The notes under the pieces: model-generated
The model's database searches: none
What the model saw: only the letters and a program-made list of their open reading frames with translations
What the model was told of the DNA's origin: nothing
Program-made: the position numbers and the translations under genes
Origin: Oscillospiraceae bacterium
GTDB lineage: Bacteria; Bacillota; Clostridia; Oscillospirales; Ruminococcaceae
Direction: 5' to 3'
DNA length: 64,000 nt
Assembly (NCBI GenBank): GCA_017505635.1
Contig: JAFVOU010000029.1
Span: forward strand, 85,767-149,766
Shown here: piece by piece, positions 1 to 8,518 of the stretch
How the letters are laid out: the number at the start of each line of letters is the position of its first letter
How positions within the stretch are numbered: the stretch's first letter is position 1

Positions 1-429
1 TGCCATGGCAGGGCCTTTGGCAATATTGTTTGTACCGTAAGCTATTTTTCGGTTTAAAACAGCAGGTTCTTTTATATCTGCATTTACACCAACATCACAC
101 ACTGTAATAAAATTACCGAAATGCTTTGCAAGAACAGATGCCCCTGTTTTTGCACGGGTGAGGTTTATTGTCTGCTGAAGTGTAACCGATTGTGGGGCAG
201 ATGCAACGCCTTCCTCCACCACACCGTTATCTGCCGCAAATACAATCAGATGTTTTTTGTCTAAAGTATTGTGCATCTTGCCTGTTATGCCAGCAAGCTG
301 AATGGATAAATCTTCAAGCCTTGCAAGGCTTTTGGGCGGTTTTGCAAGGGATTGCTGATAGCTTTCCGCCTTGGCCATTGCATATTCATCAAGTGGTTTT
401 ATTCTGTTTAAAAGTTCACTGATTGTCAT
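1..429 (-). CDS. cobT: CobT, nicotinate-nucleotide:dimethylbenzimidazole phosphoribosyltransferase (partial, runs off left edge)
   Basis: Translating the minus strand from the ATG at 429 gives 143 residues that stay open to base 1, so only the N-terminal part is seen. The family's PPxSLxxLE signature appears as PPKSLARLE near residue 31, and FAADNGVVEEGVASAPQSVT follows at about 64-83. CobT transfers phosphoribose to dimethylbenzimidazole or other lower-ligand bases, giving alpha-ribazole phosphate for cobamide assembly in the cytoplasm. The catalytic Glu of the C-terminal half lies outside the window. It starts 11 bases after the Cys-rich gene and is the last visible gene of the B12-riboswitch operon, which supports a corrinoid role for that operon. 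Confidence 0.9.
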   Translation of the reverse strand, partial: MTISELLNRIKPLDEYAMAKAESYQQSLAKPPKSLARLEDLSIQLAGITGKMHNTLDKKHLIVFAADNGVVEEGVASAPQSVTLQQTINLTRAKTGASVLAKHFGNFITVCDVGVNADIKEPAVLNRKIAYGTNNIAKGPAMA

Positions 430-440
430 TTTCTCAAACC

Positions 441-710
441 TTAGTCATCTTTCTTTTTTGCAAGTTCCACAATTTCAAAAAATTTTGAGTTGATGTACTG
501 ATATCCGTTTTCGCTGTGTGGGATAAGGCACTGTGAGCAGTCCTTTATTCCCATTTCAATATAGCGGAAATTTCCTCCGCACTTATCCCCAAGTGCATAA
601 AGCGGACAGTAGCAAAACATACAGTTGAAATCCTCGTCATTTTCCACCTTGTGGCAAGGAAAGTATCCGCAGGATGTGTTTTTGTAATAGCAGAAGCTGT
701 TTTCCTTCAT
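441..710 (-). CDS. Cysteine-rich small-domain protein (PF04071-like), cobalamin-associated
   Basis: An 89-residue soluble protein with about a dozen Cys and several His in the pattern CGYFPCH, FNCMFCYCPLYALGDKCGG and GIKDCSQCLIPH. This is the layout of the Cys-rich small domain, a presumed metal-binding module that recurs in cobalamin biosynthesis loci; its biochemical role is not established. I chose the ATG at 710 because AAGGAG lies seven bases upstream. An in-frame TTG at 731 would overlap the previous stop. It sits between the second EcfT gene and cobT, so it probably serves corrinoid or lower-ligand handling. Confidence 0.8.
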   Translation of the reverse strand: MKENSFCYYKNTSCGYFPCHKVENDEDFNCMFCYCPLYALGDKCGGNFRYIEMGIKDCSQCLIPHSENGYQYINSKFFEIVELAKKKDD

Positions 711-727
711 AACAATTCTCCTTATAT

Positions 728-1627
728 TCAAGCAATGGTATCTTCAAATGTTTTGTTTTTGCTGAAATCACTTTTTGCAGTTGCATATATCTGCAAGGTC
801 ATCGGCAGCAGACAGTAGAAAGCATAAACCACATAAAATACATAACTTAAAACTGTTATCGGGTTCATAATTATATGCGGATTTATAAGCATCTTTGTCT
901 GGTCCAGCATAATGCCCATTGCAATAACTGTAAGGCAGGCAAACATTGTGATAACCACACTTCTGTCGCGGTTGTCAAAACGGTAGAGCGAATATGCTGT
1001 TCTGCCCTTTAATGTGTAACCACGGCTTTTCATACTCATACCGCTTTCCACAAAGTTTTCCAAAGACCATGTGATAACAATGGAACATACACGGATTGCA
1101 TTTCTGATTTTTGTAAATATATTTCCCTGACCAACACCACGGCCTATGGAAGTCTGCGCCTTGTTTACACGGCTGAATCTGACCACGATTTGCGGAGTGA
1201 ATCTGAGAAAAATGGATACAAAAAGAGATAATCGTGGCCAGATTCTGCCAAGGAGGTAGATAATCTTATCGCTTGAAACAATTTTTACGGTGCAGTAAAA
1301 CCACATTGCACCGCTTGCAATATGTATGCCTTTTACAAAACCTGCATATACGCTTTCCAGCGTTATAGCATTGCCGATAAAGTTAAAAGCAAGGTTTGTT
1401 ACACCAAAGTGGTTGTAGAAAGAATAGTAAAAGGCGTAGAAAATTATAAAAATAAAAGCAAGAATATTAAGTATAAGTGCTTTGGCTTTGCCGAGATAGC
1501 TGGAATAGATAAATGCACAGATATATCCCACAAGCAGAAATACCGGCTGTGTAAACATAAAACTGAAAGCAATTACACTGGTAAAAAATATAAAGTTTAT
1601 GGCCGGATGATAGCTGTCAAACTTCAA
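728..1627 (-). CDS. ecfT: ECF transporter transmembrane T-component (second copy, CbiQ/EcfT family)
   Basis: A 299-residue membrane protein with several hydrophobic helices and the EcfT coupling motif region SMKSRGYTL near residues 195-205, which in this family links the membrane to the ATPase pair. Its N-terminus (FDSYHPAINFIFF) closely resembles that of the other T-component at 3983-4870 (FDTYHPAVNFAFF), so the two are paralogues. The start is TTG at 1627, preceded by GGAGGG inside the end of the S-component gene, whose stop is at 1630; translation is probably coupled. Two T-components in one operon is unusual, since one T normally serves one A-A' pair. Confidence 0.85.
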   Translation of the reverse strand: MKFDSYHPAINFIFFTSVIAFSFMFTQPVFLLVGYICAFIYSSYLGKAKALILNILAFIFIIFYAFYYSFYNHFGVTNLAFNFIGNAITLESVYAGFVKGIHIASGAMWFYCTVKIVSSDKIIYLLGRIWPRLSLFVSIFLRFTPQIVVRFSRVNKAQTSIGRGVGQGNIFTKIRNAIRVCSIVITWSLENFVESGMSMKSRGYTLKGRTAYSLYRFDNRDRSVVITMFACLTVIAMGIMLDQTKMLINPHIIMNPITVLSYVFYVVYAFYCLLPMTLQIYATAKSDFSKNKTFEDTIA

Positions 1628-1629
1628 AA

Positions 1630-2355
1630 CTATCCCTCCATCATTCCGTATTTGGTTTTTAAGCGGTCAAGTTTTTCAAACAGCGGCTGTGAGAAGAAAT
1701 ACAGTGTAAGTGCTGTTGCTGTTGCGTGGATTGCATTTACGGGCAGACCGCTGATATATGTGGCGATAATATATGGTTTTGTCAGTTCTGCCGCCACAAG
1801 GAACAGCGATGCTGTGTCAAGTATTGGGCCTATAAGAAACATAATTATCACAAAACCGAATACCGCAAGTTTTGTTCTATTGTTTTTTTCGAGTACGCCT
1901 AAACGATACAAAACACCTGCCACAAAGCCCACAAGACCAAAAGCAAGCATCTGCCACGGTGTCCACGGACCGTGACCGAAAATCATATTGGAAACCACAA
2001 CGGACAGTGAACCTGTCAGAAAGCCTGCCTCTGCACCAAGGGCGATACCCGTAATGATGATAATTGCCGCCATGGGTTTAAAGTGGTCAAGCCAGATAAA
2101 TGCTGCACGGCTTGCAACTGCATTGGCACACATAACAGCAATGGTAACAAGTTCCCTTGCCTGTGGTTTGCGTTTTTCAAACATAACAAAAAACGGCACC
2201 ATTGAATAAACAATAATCAGAAGGCTTGTCACAAAGTAGTTGCGGTCAAAAAAATTCCACGCAACAAAAATTGTTATTGGTATAAGCATCAGTGCAATTA
2301 TGCAGGCAAAAATACCTTTATTGTTTAATTTGTTTGAGTTAAGTTCTTTTTGCAT
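1630..2355 (-). CDS. ECF transporter substrate-binding S-component, predicted corrinoid or cobamide-precursor specificity
   Basis: A 241-residue integral membrane protein with about six hydrophobic segments and a GHGPWTPWQM loop near residue 130, typical of ECF S-components placed in vitamin importer operons. The S-component sets substrate choice; T and A components power import. Specificity is not readable from the sequence. The B12 riboswitches upstream and CobT downstream point to a cobamide, cobinamide, or a lower-ligand precursor such as alpha-ribazole (compare CbrT and CblT in the literature). The ATG at 2355 lies inside the end of the ATPase gene with GAGGAT upstream. Confidence 0.8.
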   Translation of the reverse strand: MQKELNSNKLNNKGIFACIIALMLIPITIFVAWNFFDRNYFVTSLLIIVYSMVPFFVMFEKRKPQARELVTIAVMCANAVASRAAFIWLDHFKPMAAIIIITGIALGAEAGFLTGSLSVVVSNMIFGHGPWTPWQMLAFGLVGFVAGVLYRLGVLEKNNRTKLAVFGFVIIMFLIGPILDTASLFLVAAELTKPYIIATYISGLPVNAIHATATALTLYFFSQPLFEKLDRLKTKYGMMEG

Positions 2356-4010
2356 AGTTCTATTACATCCTCGTTGTTGACCGCATTTTTGAATATATGG
2401 CGGCTCATTCGGTTTGCTGCTGTGGTGTAGAAGCTGTTTTGTGAGAAGAAGCGATTTGGCGTGTTGGTTGTGGTTATACCGCCGTCAAAAAACATCGATA
2501 CCTCATCAGCGGTTTTTGCACAAAATTCAACGTCATGGCTTACCATAAGCACAGTTACACCGCCTGCTGTCAGGTCTTTGAGTATTTCGGCAAATTTCGC
2601 CTTGAAGCTGTTGTCGATTGCCTTTGTAGGCTCATCCAGCAGCAGAATTTTCGGATTGCACAAAAGCACCTTTGCAAGTGCTGCACGCTGCTGTTCACCA
2701 CCAGATAAATCATAGGGATGACTGTTCAAAAAGTGTTCTATTCTGCATAGTTTGGCAACATCGCTGACCTTCTGTGCAATTTCTTCTTTGGTCAGTTTTT
2801 TGCCGCTGAACATTTCTTCCAAATCTTCCTGCACTGTCTTTTTTACAAACAGGCTTTTAGGGTCCTGCGGAAGCATTGCAAGACAGTTTTCGAAAAGTTC
2901 TGATGATTTGTATTTGCCGATTTCTTTTCCAAAAATCTTTACTTTACCGCGATATGCTTTGCAGATACCGCAGATTGCCTTGAGTGTTGTGGATTTACCT
3001 GTACCGTTACCGCCCACTATGGCGTGAATTTTTGCTTCTTTAAGTTTGAGGTTTACACCTTTAAGCACATCGGGTGTATCCTTTTCATAACGGAACCACA
3101 CCTCTTTAAGTTCAAGGACAGGTTTTTCGGTTTCTTCACTTGGCATTGCTGTGTCAATGCTGTCGTGTTTTATTTCAACACCTTTAAATGTATCTGTAAG
3201 CCACTGTCTGCCTTCACGGACTGTCAGCGGATAAGGCAGGTTGCCCCCTACACGGTAGCGTATCTGCATTGTGGACGGCAGAGTACAGAACAAATCGCTG
3301 TCGGTGCTGCCGAGTTTTTCACCGATATTGCGTGGACTGTCGCAGGCAATAATTCTGCCTTTTTCCATAAGTACAACTCTGTCTGCGGCGTGGAAAACTT
3401 CTTCAAGACGGTGTTCGGTTATGATGACTGTTGTGCCCAGTTCAAGGTTTATTTTGCGTACAGTATTAAGCAGGTCTGTTGCAGCGATAGGGTCAAGCTG
3501 GCTGGTAGGCTCATCAAGAATAAGCACCTCTGGCTGCATCGCCATAACAGAAGCAAGATTCAAAAGCTGTTTCTGACCGCCTGAAAGTTCTGTTACATTT
3601 TTGTGAAACCAGCTTTGTATGCCAAAATAACTTGCCATTTCTGCTACACGCATACGCATTGTGCGCACATCACATCCAAGGCTTTCAAGTCCAAAAGCAA
3701 GTTCATGCCACACCTTATCGGTGACAATCTGCGCATCGGGGTCCTGCATTACATAGCCTATTTTGCTGCTTTGGTCACGGAGGGAAACATCTTTTAAAGG
3801 TGTGTCTTCAAAATATATTTCACCGCTTTTTTCACCGTGTGGAGCAAGTACGGATTTGAGGTGACGCAAAAGTGTTGTTTTGCCGCTGCCGTTGGAGCCG
3901 CACAGGACAATATATTCCCCTTTTTCTATCTCAAGGTTTATATCATCCAGCACCTTTTGTTCTCTTTTGGGATATGAAAAACTTAAATTTTCGATTTTAA
4001 AATGTGCCAT
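2325..4010 (-). CDS. ecfA: Fused EcfA-EcfA' ATPase of ECF transporter
   Basis: A 561-residue cytoplasmic protein with two complete ABC domains in one chain. Domain 1 has Walker A GSNGSGKTT near residue 38, signature LSGGQKQ near 143 and Walker B ending LDEPT near 165. Domain 2 has GGNGTGKST near 333, LSGGEQQ near 434 and LLLDEPT near 460. This matches the fused ECF ATPases (YkoD-like), where the two halves act as the A-A' dimer. The ATG at 4010 follows GGAGGAAATTAC and overlaps the end of the upstream T-component gene; its own end overlaps the S-component start, so the four genes look translationally coupled. Confidence 0.93.
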   Translation of the reverse strand: MAHFKIENLSFSYPKREQKVLDDINLEIEKGEYIVLCGSNGSGKTTLLRHLKSVLAPHGEKSGEIYFEDTPLKDVSLRDQSSKIGYVMQDPDAQIVTDKVWHELAFGLESLGCDVRTMRMRVAEMASYFGIQSWFHKNVTELSGGQKQLLNLASVMAMQPEVLILDEPTSQLDPIAATDLLNTVRKINLELGTTVIITEHRLEEVFHAADRVVLMEKGRIIACDSPRNIGEKLGSTDSDLFCTLPSTMQIRYRVGGNLPYPLTVREGRQWLTDTFKGVEIKHDSIDTAMPSEETEKPVLELKEVWFRYEKDTPDVLKGVNLKLKEAKIHAIVGGNGTGKSTTLKAICGICKAYRGKVKIFGKEIGKYKSSELFENCLAMLPQDPKSLFVKKTVQEDLEEMFSGKKLTKEEIAQKVSDVAKLCRIEHFLNSHPYDLSGGEQQRAALAKVLLCNPKILLLDEPTKAIDNSFKAKFAEILKDLTAGGVTVLMVSHDVEFCAKTADEVSMFFDGGITTTNTPNRFFSQNSFYTTAANRMSRHIFKNAVNNEDVIELCKKNLTQTN

Positions 4011-4870
4011 GTAATTTCCTCCGAAAATTCGATTATAAGTGGTATTGAAAGGAATAAGGCATAACCAGTTATGCCGATATATGTAAAAGCCGTAACCTGC
4101 GGAATTATAATTGCAGGCAGAAACTGCATCTGCGTACAGCCTTTGACAATGCAGATAACCGTTGCAACAGCTGTTAATGCAAAAACTGCACCAATAACAA
4201 TATCTCTTTTTTGCTTTTGATAGGTGTGATAGCTTGTATGGTTGTCATCCACATAGCCCCTTGAACGCATACTGTCGGCGGTGATTACCGCATCTTCCAG
4301 CGCACAGGATGTAAGAATTGACATAGTTTCCAACCCGTTGTTGAGTTTGGCTTTGAAGGTGTTACCCTCTGTGCCTTTGCCTATGCAGTTTCGTGCACCA
4401 ATAATTGTTTTGGTCTTTTTGATAAGGTTTGGTATCAGCCTTAAAATCATTGACAATACCAACGTGATTGACGGAGCAAACCGACCGAACAGATATGTAA
4501 ATTTGTCGGTGGTCATAATTATGTTGTAGCAGGAAAACCATAGCATAACCGAAACAAAATTTATCCCCGTCACAGCACCGTAAAAAAGCGCTTCAAAGGT
4601 TACAGGTCTGTTTTTTAACCAGATAAAGAGCACTGTATTGCCCATAGTGTTCATTACCCCGTTAAAAAACACAACTGCAATAAACATAACGATATACCAA
4701 AGGAGAAACTTTTTGCTTTTGCCTTTGGATAAAGTCAGATAATATGAAAATGAAATAATAAGTGAAACAAGACTAAACAACGGATGAGAAATAAACATAC
4801 TCAAACCTATTGCCCCTGCAAAAAAAGCAAAATTGACCGCAGGATGGTATGTGTCGAATGTTTTTGTCAT
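3983..4870 (-). CDS. ecfT: ECF transporter transmembrane T-component (first copy)
   Basis: A 295-residue polytopic membrane protein of the CbiQ/EcfT family. The coupling motif reads SMRSRGYVDD near residue 200. I took the ATG at 4870 (MTKTFDTYHP) because GAGGTG sits six bases upstream; a GTG at 4879 is in frame but overlaps that site. It is the first transporter gene after the surface-protein genes, separated from them by a GC-rich hairpin at 4921-4945. It is paralogous to the T-component at 728-1627. Confidence 0.88.
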   Translation of the reverse strand: MTKTFDTYHPAVNFAFFAGAIGLSMFISHPLFSLVSLIISFSYYLTLSKGKSKKFLLWYIVMFIAVVFFNGVMNTMGNTVLFIWLKNRPVTFEALFYGAVTGINFVSVMLWFSCYNIIMTTDKFTYLFGRFAPSITLVLSMILRLIPNLIKKTKTIIGARNCIGKGTEGNTFKAKLNNGLETMSILTSCALEDAVITADSMRSRGYVDDNHTSYHTYQKQKRDIVIGAVFALTAVATVICIVKGCTQMQFLPAIIIPQVTAFTYIGITGYALFLSIPLIIEFSEEITWHILKSKI

Positions 4871-4920
4871 TGTTTTCACCTCGTTTCGTTATATTTTTAA
4901 AAGTGTTATAAAAGCAGATT

Positions 4921-4945
4921 TGGTGGGGCGCATAAAACGCCCCAC
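4921..4945 (-). other. GC-rich intercistronic hairpin before the ECF genes
   Basis: A near-perfect stem (GTGGGGCG paired with CGCCCCAC) sits between the stop at 4990 and the EcfT start at 4870. There is no U-run on the minus strand, so it is unlikely to be a plain terminator. It more plausibly acts as an mRNA processing or stabilising element that sets the ratio of surface proteins to transporter. Confidence 0.6.
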
Positions 4946-4989
4946 TTATCTGTTTCAGCATGATGTTCTGTACAGGAATTAATTATAGA

Positions 4990-6039
4990 TTATTTCCATT
5001 TTGCGTACAGTCTGATAGATTTATAGGTTTTATCGTATTCAAAATCCCATGGCAGTGTCAGTTTTTTGTCCCTGTACCAGCCGTCAAACTGTGCATCTGT
5101 TTTCTGTGGGTCTCTTGGTTTTGCAAATGGTTTGCCCTTTTTGATTTTTTCACTGAGATATTCTGTGGAATCATCCAGCATATATGTTACACGTCTGTCA
5201 TTAAAAAGCAGAATAATAAGTATCAGTATTCCAGCCAATGCTGCAGCGGCAACTGTCCACCAAGGGAATCCGTCTTTATAGGCAGGTGCAGCGACAGCAG
5301 TTGTCCAACCTGCATAAAGCACCATATTATCACTTACCGTGTCTGTTTCAAAGTTCCACTGTTCTTTGAGATAGATATCTTTGTACCATCCGTCAAACAC
5401 AAATCCTTCGCGCTCAGGATCCTGTGGTTTTGTTATGTGTTCACCGAATGTAACGGTCTGGCTTTCAACCTCACTTCCTCCCATAGAGTCGAATTTTACA
5501 GTGCAGTCACTTGTCACAATTACAAGCAGATCATTTACCGTTATGCTGTAACTGTCTCTGCCGTCAGGTGTGGATACAATGCAGTTTTCATTTTTGAGAT
5601 GTGCACTTCCCTTTGTTCCTGTTATCTTTACCTGAAATGAACCCAGAACTACCTCACTGTTCCAGTTTTCACCGCCGCTTAATGAAAGATAGTTTACATA
5701 AAATGCACGGTAATCATCAATGAGGCCGATATCTGTGATAGAAATTCCGTTTGCTGTAAGGGAATTGTTCTGTACTATTTCAAAAAACTGAGGATCATAG
5801 CGGATTTCATCCTGCATGGCATACATCATGTAGCTGCTGTCATTGTCTGTGCGTTTTAATGTAAGCACTACATTGAGTACATCACCGGGTTTTGCGTGGA
5901 TTTCGTGCTGTCCGTTTACTGTAAGATCAAGCTGATACTGCCGGCTTTCATCTGCTGCAAAAACCGTTGTACACAGCATTGCAGCTGTCAGCAGAACAGT
6001 CATTATTACTGTGAATATTTTCTTCAGATATCTTTTCAT
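4990..6039 (-). CDS. Membrane-anchored cohesin-like protein with two InlB B-type repeats
   Basis: A 349-residue protein. Residues 1-29 are a signal peptide ending VFAA. About 35-175 is a beta-rich cohesin-like module with QDEIRYDPQFFEIV and VVLGSFQVKITG. About 181-248 is an InlB/Flg_new B-repeat with FDGWYKD and LYAGW. About 258-282 is one strong transmembrane helix, and 286-349 is a second B-repeat with FDGWYRD and LYAKW. The ATG at 6039 has AAAGGAGA eight bases upstream; an ATG two codons earlier is too close to that site. I infer a cell-surface anchor whose cohesin could hold a dockerin-bearing partner from 6181-12827. The repeat placed after the membrane helix is odd. The cohesin call is moderate because the module is divergent. 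Confidence 0.68.
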   Translation of the reverse strand: MKRYLKKIFTVIMTVLLTAAMLCTTVFAADESRQYQLDLTVNGQHEIHAKPGDVLNVVLTLKRTDNDSSYMMYAMQDEIRYDPQFFEIVQNNSLTANGISITDIGLIDDYRAFYVNYLSLSGGENWNSEVVLGSFQVKITGTKGSAHLKNENCIVSTPDGRDSYSITVNDLLVIVTSDCTVKFDSMGGSEVESQTVTFGEHITKPQDPEREGFVFDGWYKDIYLKEQWNFETDTVSDNMVLYAGWTTAVAAPAYKDGFPWWTVAAAALAGILILIILLFNDRRVTYMLDDSTEYLSEKIKKGKPFAKPRDPQKTDAQFDGWYRDKKLTLPWDFEYDKTYKSIRLYAKWK

Positions 6040-6120
6040 CGTCATTCTCCTTTCGGGCCTTTGCAGCTGTACTTTTTGTAAATACACCTGTAAAGGTCCG
6101 GCTCATATATACCACAGGAT

Positions 6121-6150
6121 TTTCTCCCCGGATTTAACCGGGGAGAAATC
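6121..6150 (-). other. GC-rich intercistronic hairpin between cohesin genes
   Basis: A strong stem (CTCCCCGG and CCGGGGAG around a TTAAAT loop) lies in the 141-base gap between the two-cohesin gene and the anchored cohesin gene. It lacks a U-run on the transcribed strand. It resembles the hairpin at 4921-4945 in position and type and may mark an mRNA segment boundary. Confidence 0.6.
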
Positions 6151-6180
6151 TTTGTACTGCAAAAATAAACAAATTTATGT

Positions 6181-8493
6181 TTAGTTGCCCATAATTGTAT
6201 TTACAATTGCTGCTGCATCGTTCACATCAACTGCTTTGGAAGCATTTACGTCTGCACGGAGGAATTTGGACATTGAAAGTGCATCAAATGTCTGGTATTT
6301 TGCATTGTAAATGTCATAAACAAGCTGTGCATCGTTTACATCAACTACATTTGTGTTGTTTACATCACCTGTGTATACAACTGTTTCTGCATTTGCCTGT
6401 GCAATTTCGCTTACATTTTCGGCAGCTGCTTCTGCTGTAAGAACTGTGTCAGAGATTACAAGGTATGCATGAGCATTGTATTCATCGGACCAGTACATCA
6501 CGTTTCCGTCATAGCCAAGTGCACCGCCTTCGCTTACATATTCGGATGCTGCTGTTACAAGGTAAACAACAAAATTGTCAACCTTAACGTATTCGTAAAC
6601 TTCTACTGTTGGTTTTTCTTTTTCGGATTTTTCAACAGTAATAACAAGGTTGCCTGTTACATTTTTAACTGTGTATGTGCCGTCACCGTTGTCAGCAACG
6701 TCGGTATCAACGCCGTCCATTGCTGCTGTGATTTCGTATACAAAGCCGTCTTCTTCGGTAACTGTAAATGTAAAATCATCACCATGGTTTACTGCCATAT
6801 TGTCACTGGATGCATCACCTGCACCTGTGCCTTCAAAGGAAACTGTATATTCGGAAACTGTGTTTGTAACTGTGATTACGATATCACCTGTGATGTCTGC
6901 ACCGTCGATTGTGTAGGTGTAGTTCTGTGCGGAGTATGTGTAATCTGTGCCGTCAACTGTCACTGCAACTGCTGTGCTGAAGCCTTCAACTGCATTTACA
7001 GTAAACACATAGTCTGTCATATAGTTTGCTGTTTCTTCGTATACAACCTGACCATCCTGTGCACCGTTAACTGTTACATTAACTTCCTTGCCTGTTTTTT
7101 CTTCGATTGTGATAACAAGTTCGCCTGTTACGTTTTCAACTGTGTATGTACCGTCGCCGTTATCGATAACCGGTACTGTTTCACCGTCAACTGTTGCAAC
7201 AAGTGTGTAAACATAGTTAGGGTCTTTTGCTGTCAGTGTATAGTCTGCACCGTCATCAACAACATTGTCACCTGTAAAGTCGCTTTCAGGATATGTTACG
7301 TTGTGACCGCCAACACTGATTGTTGCTGTTGTGTTGCCATAGTTTGCTTCTGGTGCATCCTGCACGTCAGCATTTGCACTTTCGTCAACGTTTGCCTGTG
7401 CAAGTGTAACAACTGTGCCGCCTTCAGGTACTGCTGTAACTGTAAAGCCAACTGTTACTGCATTGCCAAGGGATTTGTCTTCGCCGTAGCCAACAACTGT
7501 TACTGTGCCGTTGTTGTCTGTAATTTCATAACCTTCTACTGTTGTGGTTGCAAGTGCAAGGTATACAGGGTCGTATGTAAGCTGTGCATAAAGTGCGTTG
7601 AAGCCTGTTACATCGGCAGATTCCACTTTGATTGTAACTTCTGCAGTTTCGCTTGGCTGTTTTGTCTGTGTTTCAGGTGTAATGCTTACTGTATAGCCTG
7701 CTGCAAGTACAGTGTCAATGCCTTCTACTGTAACTGTAACATCTTCTGTGATGTCAGCAACTTCATAAACATAAGTTTTTTCATCACTCTGTACTCCTGT
7801 AAGTGGTGTGCCGTTTGCTTTTACTGCAAAGCTGTCTGTAAATTTGTAGCCCTCTGCAACTGTTACGGAAAATTCAAAGCTGCCGCCTTTTTCAACTTCG
7901 CCTGCATCACCTGTTGCTGCGATTGTGTAACCTGTGCCTTCTGTCAGTGTAACTGTGTATGTTTCTGCAGGTGCTGCAACAACTGCAAGTGTGGAGATTG
8001 CATCGGTGCCAACTGTGGAAACAACAGCTTCGCCGTCACCATTTGTCATATTGAAGGTATCTGTGTTGTAGGCAATTTTTGCATCGCCTTCTGCAACAGC
8101 TTTGAACTTTGCAGTAAACAGTGTACCTGTTTTTGTGGAGTTGTTTGTACGTGCAAGGGAGATTTTTGCATCTGTGTTGTTGTAGCTTACAAGGCTGCCT
8201 GCAACAAAGTCAGAAACCAGAACATCTTCGCCTGCATCTTCGTCATATGTTGTTTCAAAACCAAGGAATTCCACAACATTTTCGTCATATGTAAGGTGGA
8301 TATCAAAAGCATTGAAACCTGTGTTGGATGTAACGTTGAGTGAAACTGTAAACTCATCACCAACCTGTGGTGCAGAGTTGGATGTGACAAACTCAAGTAC
8401 TGCAGCAGTTTCTGCCGCAAAAGCTGTAACTGTCATACTGAAAACCATTACTACTGAAAGCAGTACGGACAGTGCTTTTTTCATTGTTTTCAT
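6181..8493 (-). CDS. Secreted adaptor scaffoldin: two cohesin modules plus C-terminal dockerin
   Basis: A 770-residue secreted protein. Residues 1-27 are a signal peptide. Cohesin 1 spans about 29-172 (TGFNAFDIHLTYDENVVEF, then GTLFTAKFKAVAEG). About 178-260 is a TLTEGTGYTI-type beta repeat. Cohesin 2 spans about 265-400 (GFNALYAQLTYDPVYLAL). Several further beta repeats follow, and the C-terminus carries a divergent type-I dockerin with two calcium-loop-like segments, DVNNTNVVDVNDAQLVYDI and DVNASKAVDVNDAAAIVNT. In cellulosomes, cohesins bind dockerins of other subunits, so this chain could carry two dockerin clients and dock onto another cohesin such as 4990-6039. No glycoside hydrolase or carbohydrate-binding module is seen. 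GGAG precedes the ATG by nine bases. Which pairs bind is inference. Confidence 0.78.
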   Translation of the reverse strand: MKTMKKALSVLLSVVMVFSMTVTAFAAETAAVLEFVTSNSAPQVGDEFTVSLNVTSNTGFNAFDIHLTYDENVVEFLGFETTYDEDAGEDVLVSDFVAGSLVSYNNTDAKISLARTNNSTKTGTLFTAKFKAVAEGDAKIAYNTDTFNMTNGDGEAVVSTVGTDAISTLAVVAAPAETYTVTLTEGTGYTIAATGDAGEVEKGGSFEFSVTVAEGYKFTDSFAVKANGTPLTGVQSDEKTYVYEVADITEDVTVTVEGIDTVLAAGYTVSITPETQTKQPSETAEVTIKVESADVTGFNALYAQLTYDPVYLALATTTVEGYEITDNNGTVTVVGYGEDKSLGNAVTVGFTVTAVPEGGTVVTLAQANVDESANADVQDAPEANYGNTTATISVGGHNVTYPESDFTGDNVVDDGADYTLTAKDPNYVYTLVATVDGETVPVIDNGDGTYTVENVTGELVITIEEKTGKEVNVTVNGAQDGQVVYEETANYMTDYVFTVNAVEGFSTAVAVTVDGTDYTYSAQNYTYTIDGADITGDIVITVTNTVSEYTVSFEGTGAGDASSDNMAVNHGDDFTFTVTEEDGFVYEITAAMDGVDTDVADNGDGTYTVKNVTGNLVITVEKSEKEKPTVEVYEYVKVDNFVVYLVTAASEYVSEGGALGYDGNVMYWSDEYNAHAYLVISDTVLTAEAAAENVSEIAQANAETVVYTGDVNNTNVVDVNDAQLVYDIYNAKYQTFDALSMSKFLRADVNASKAVDVNDAAAIVNTIMGN

Positions 8494-8518
8494 TGTTTAT
8501 TTCTCCTTTTTGTAAGCA

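Noticed and set aside
192..422. Plus-strand 76-codon frame at the left edge
   Set aside because: Lies wholly inside the minus-strand cobT reading.
6469..8343. Long plus-strand frame of 624 codons rich in Cys opposite the scaffoldin gene
   Set aside because: It is the antisense shadow of repeated GTN/ACN codons in the cohesin gene; it has no ribosome site and a composition unlike a real protein.
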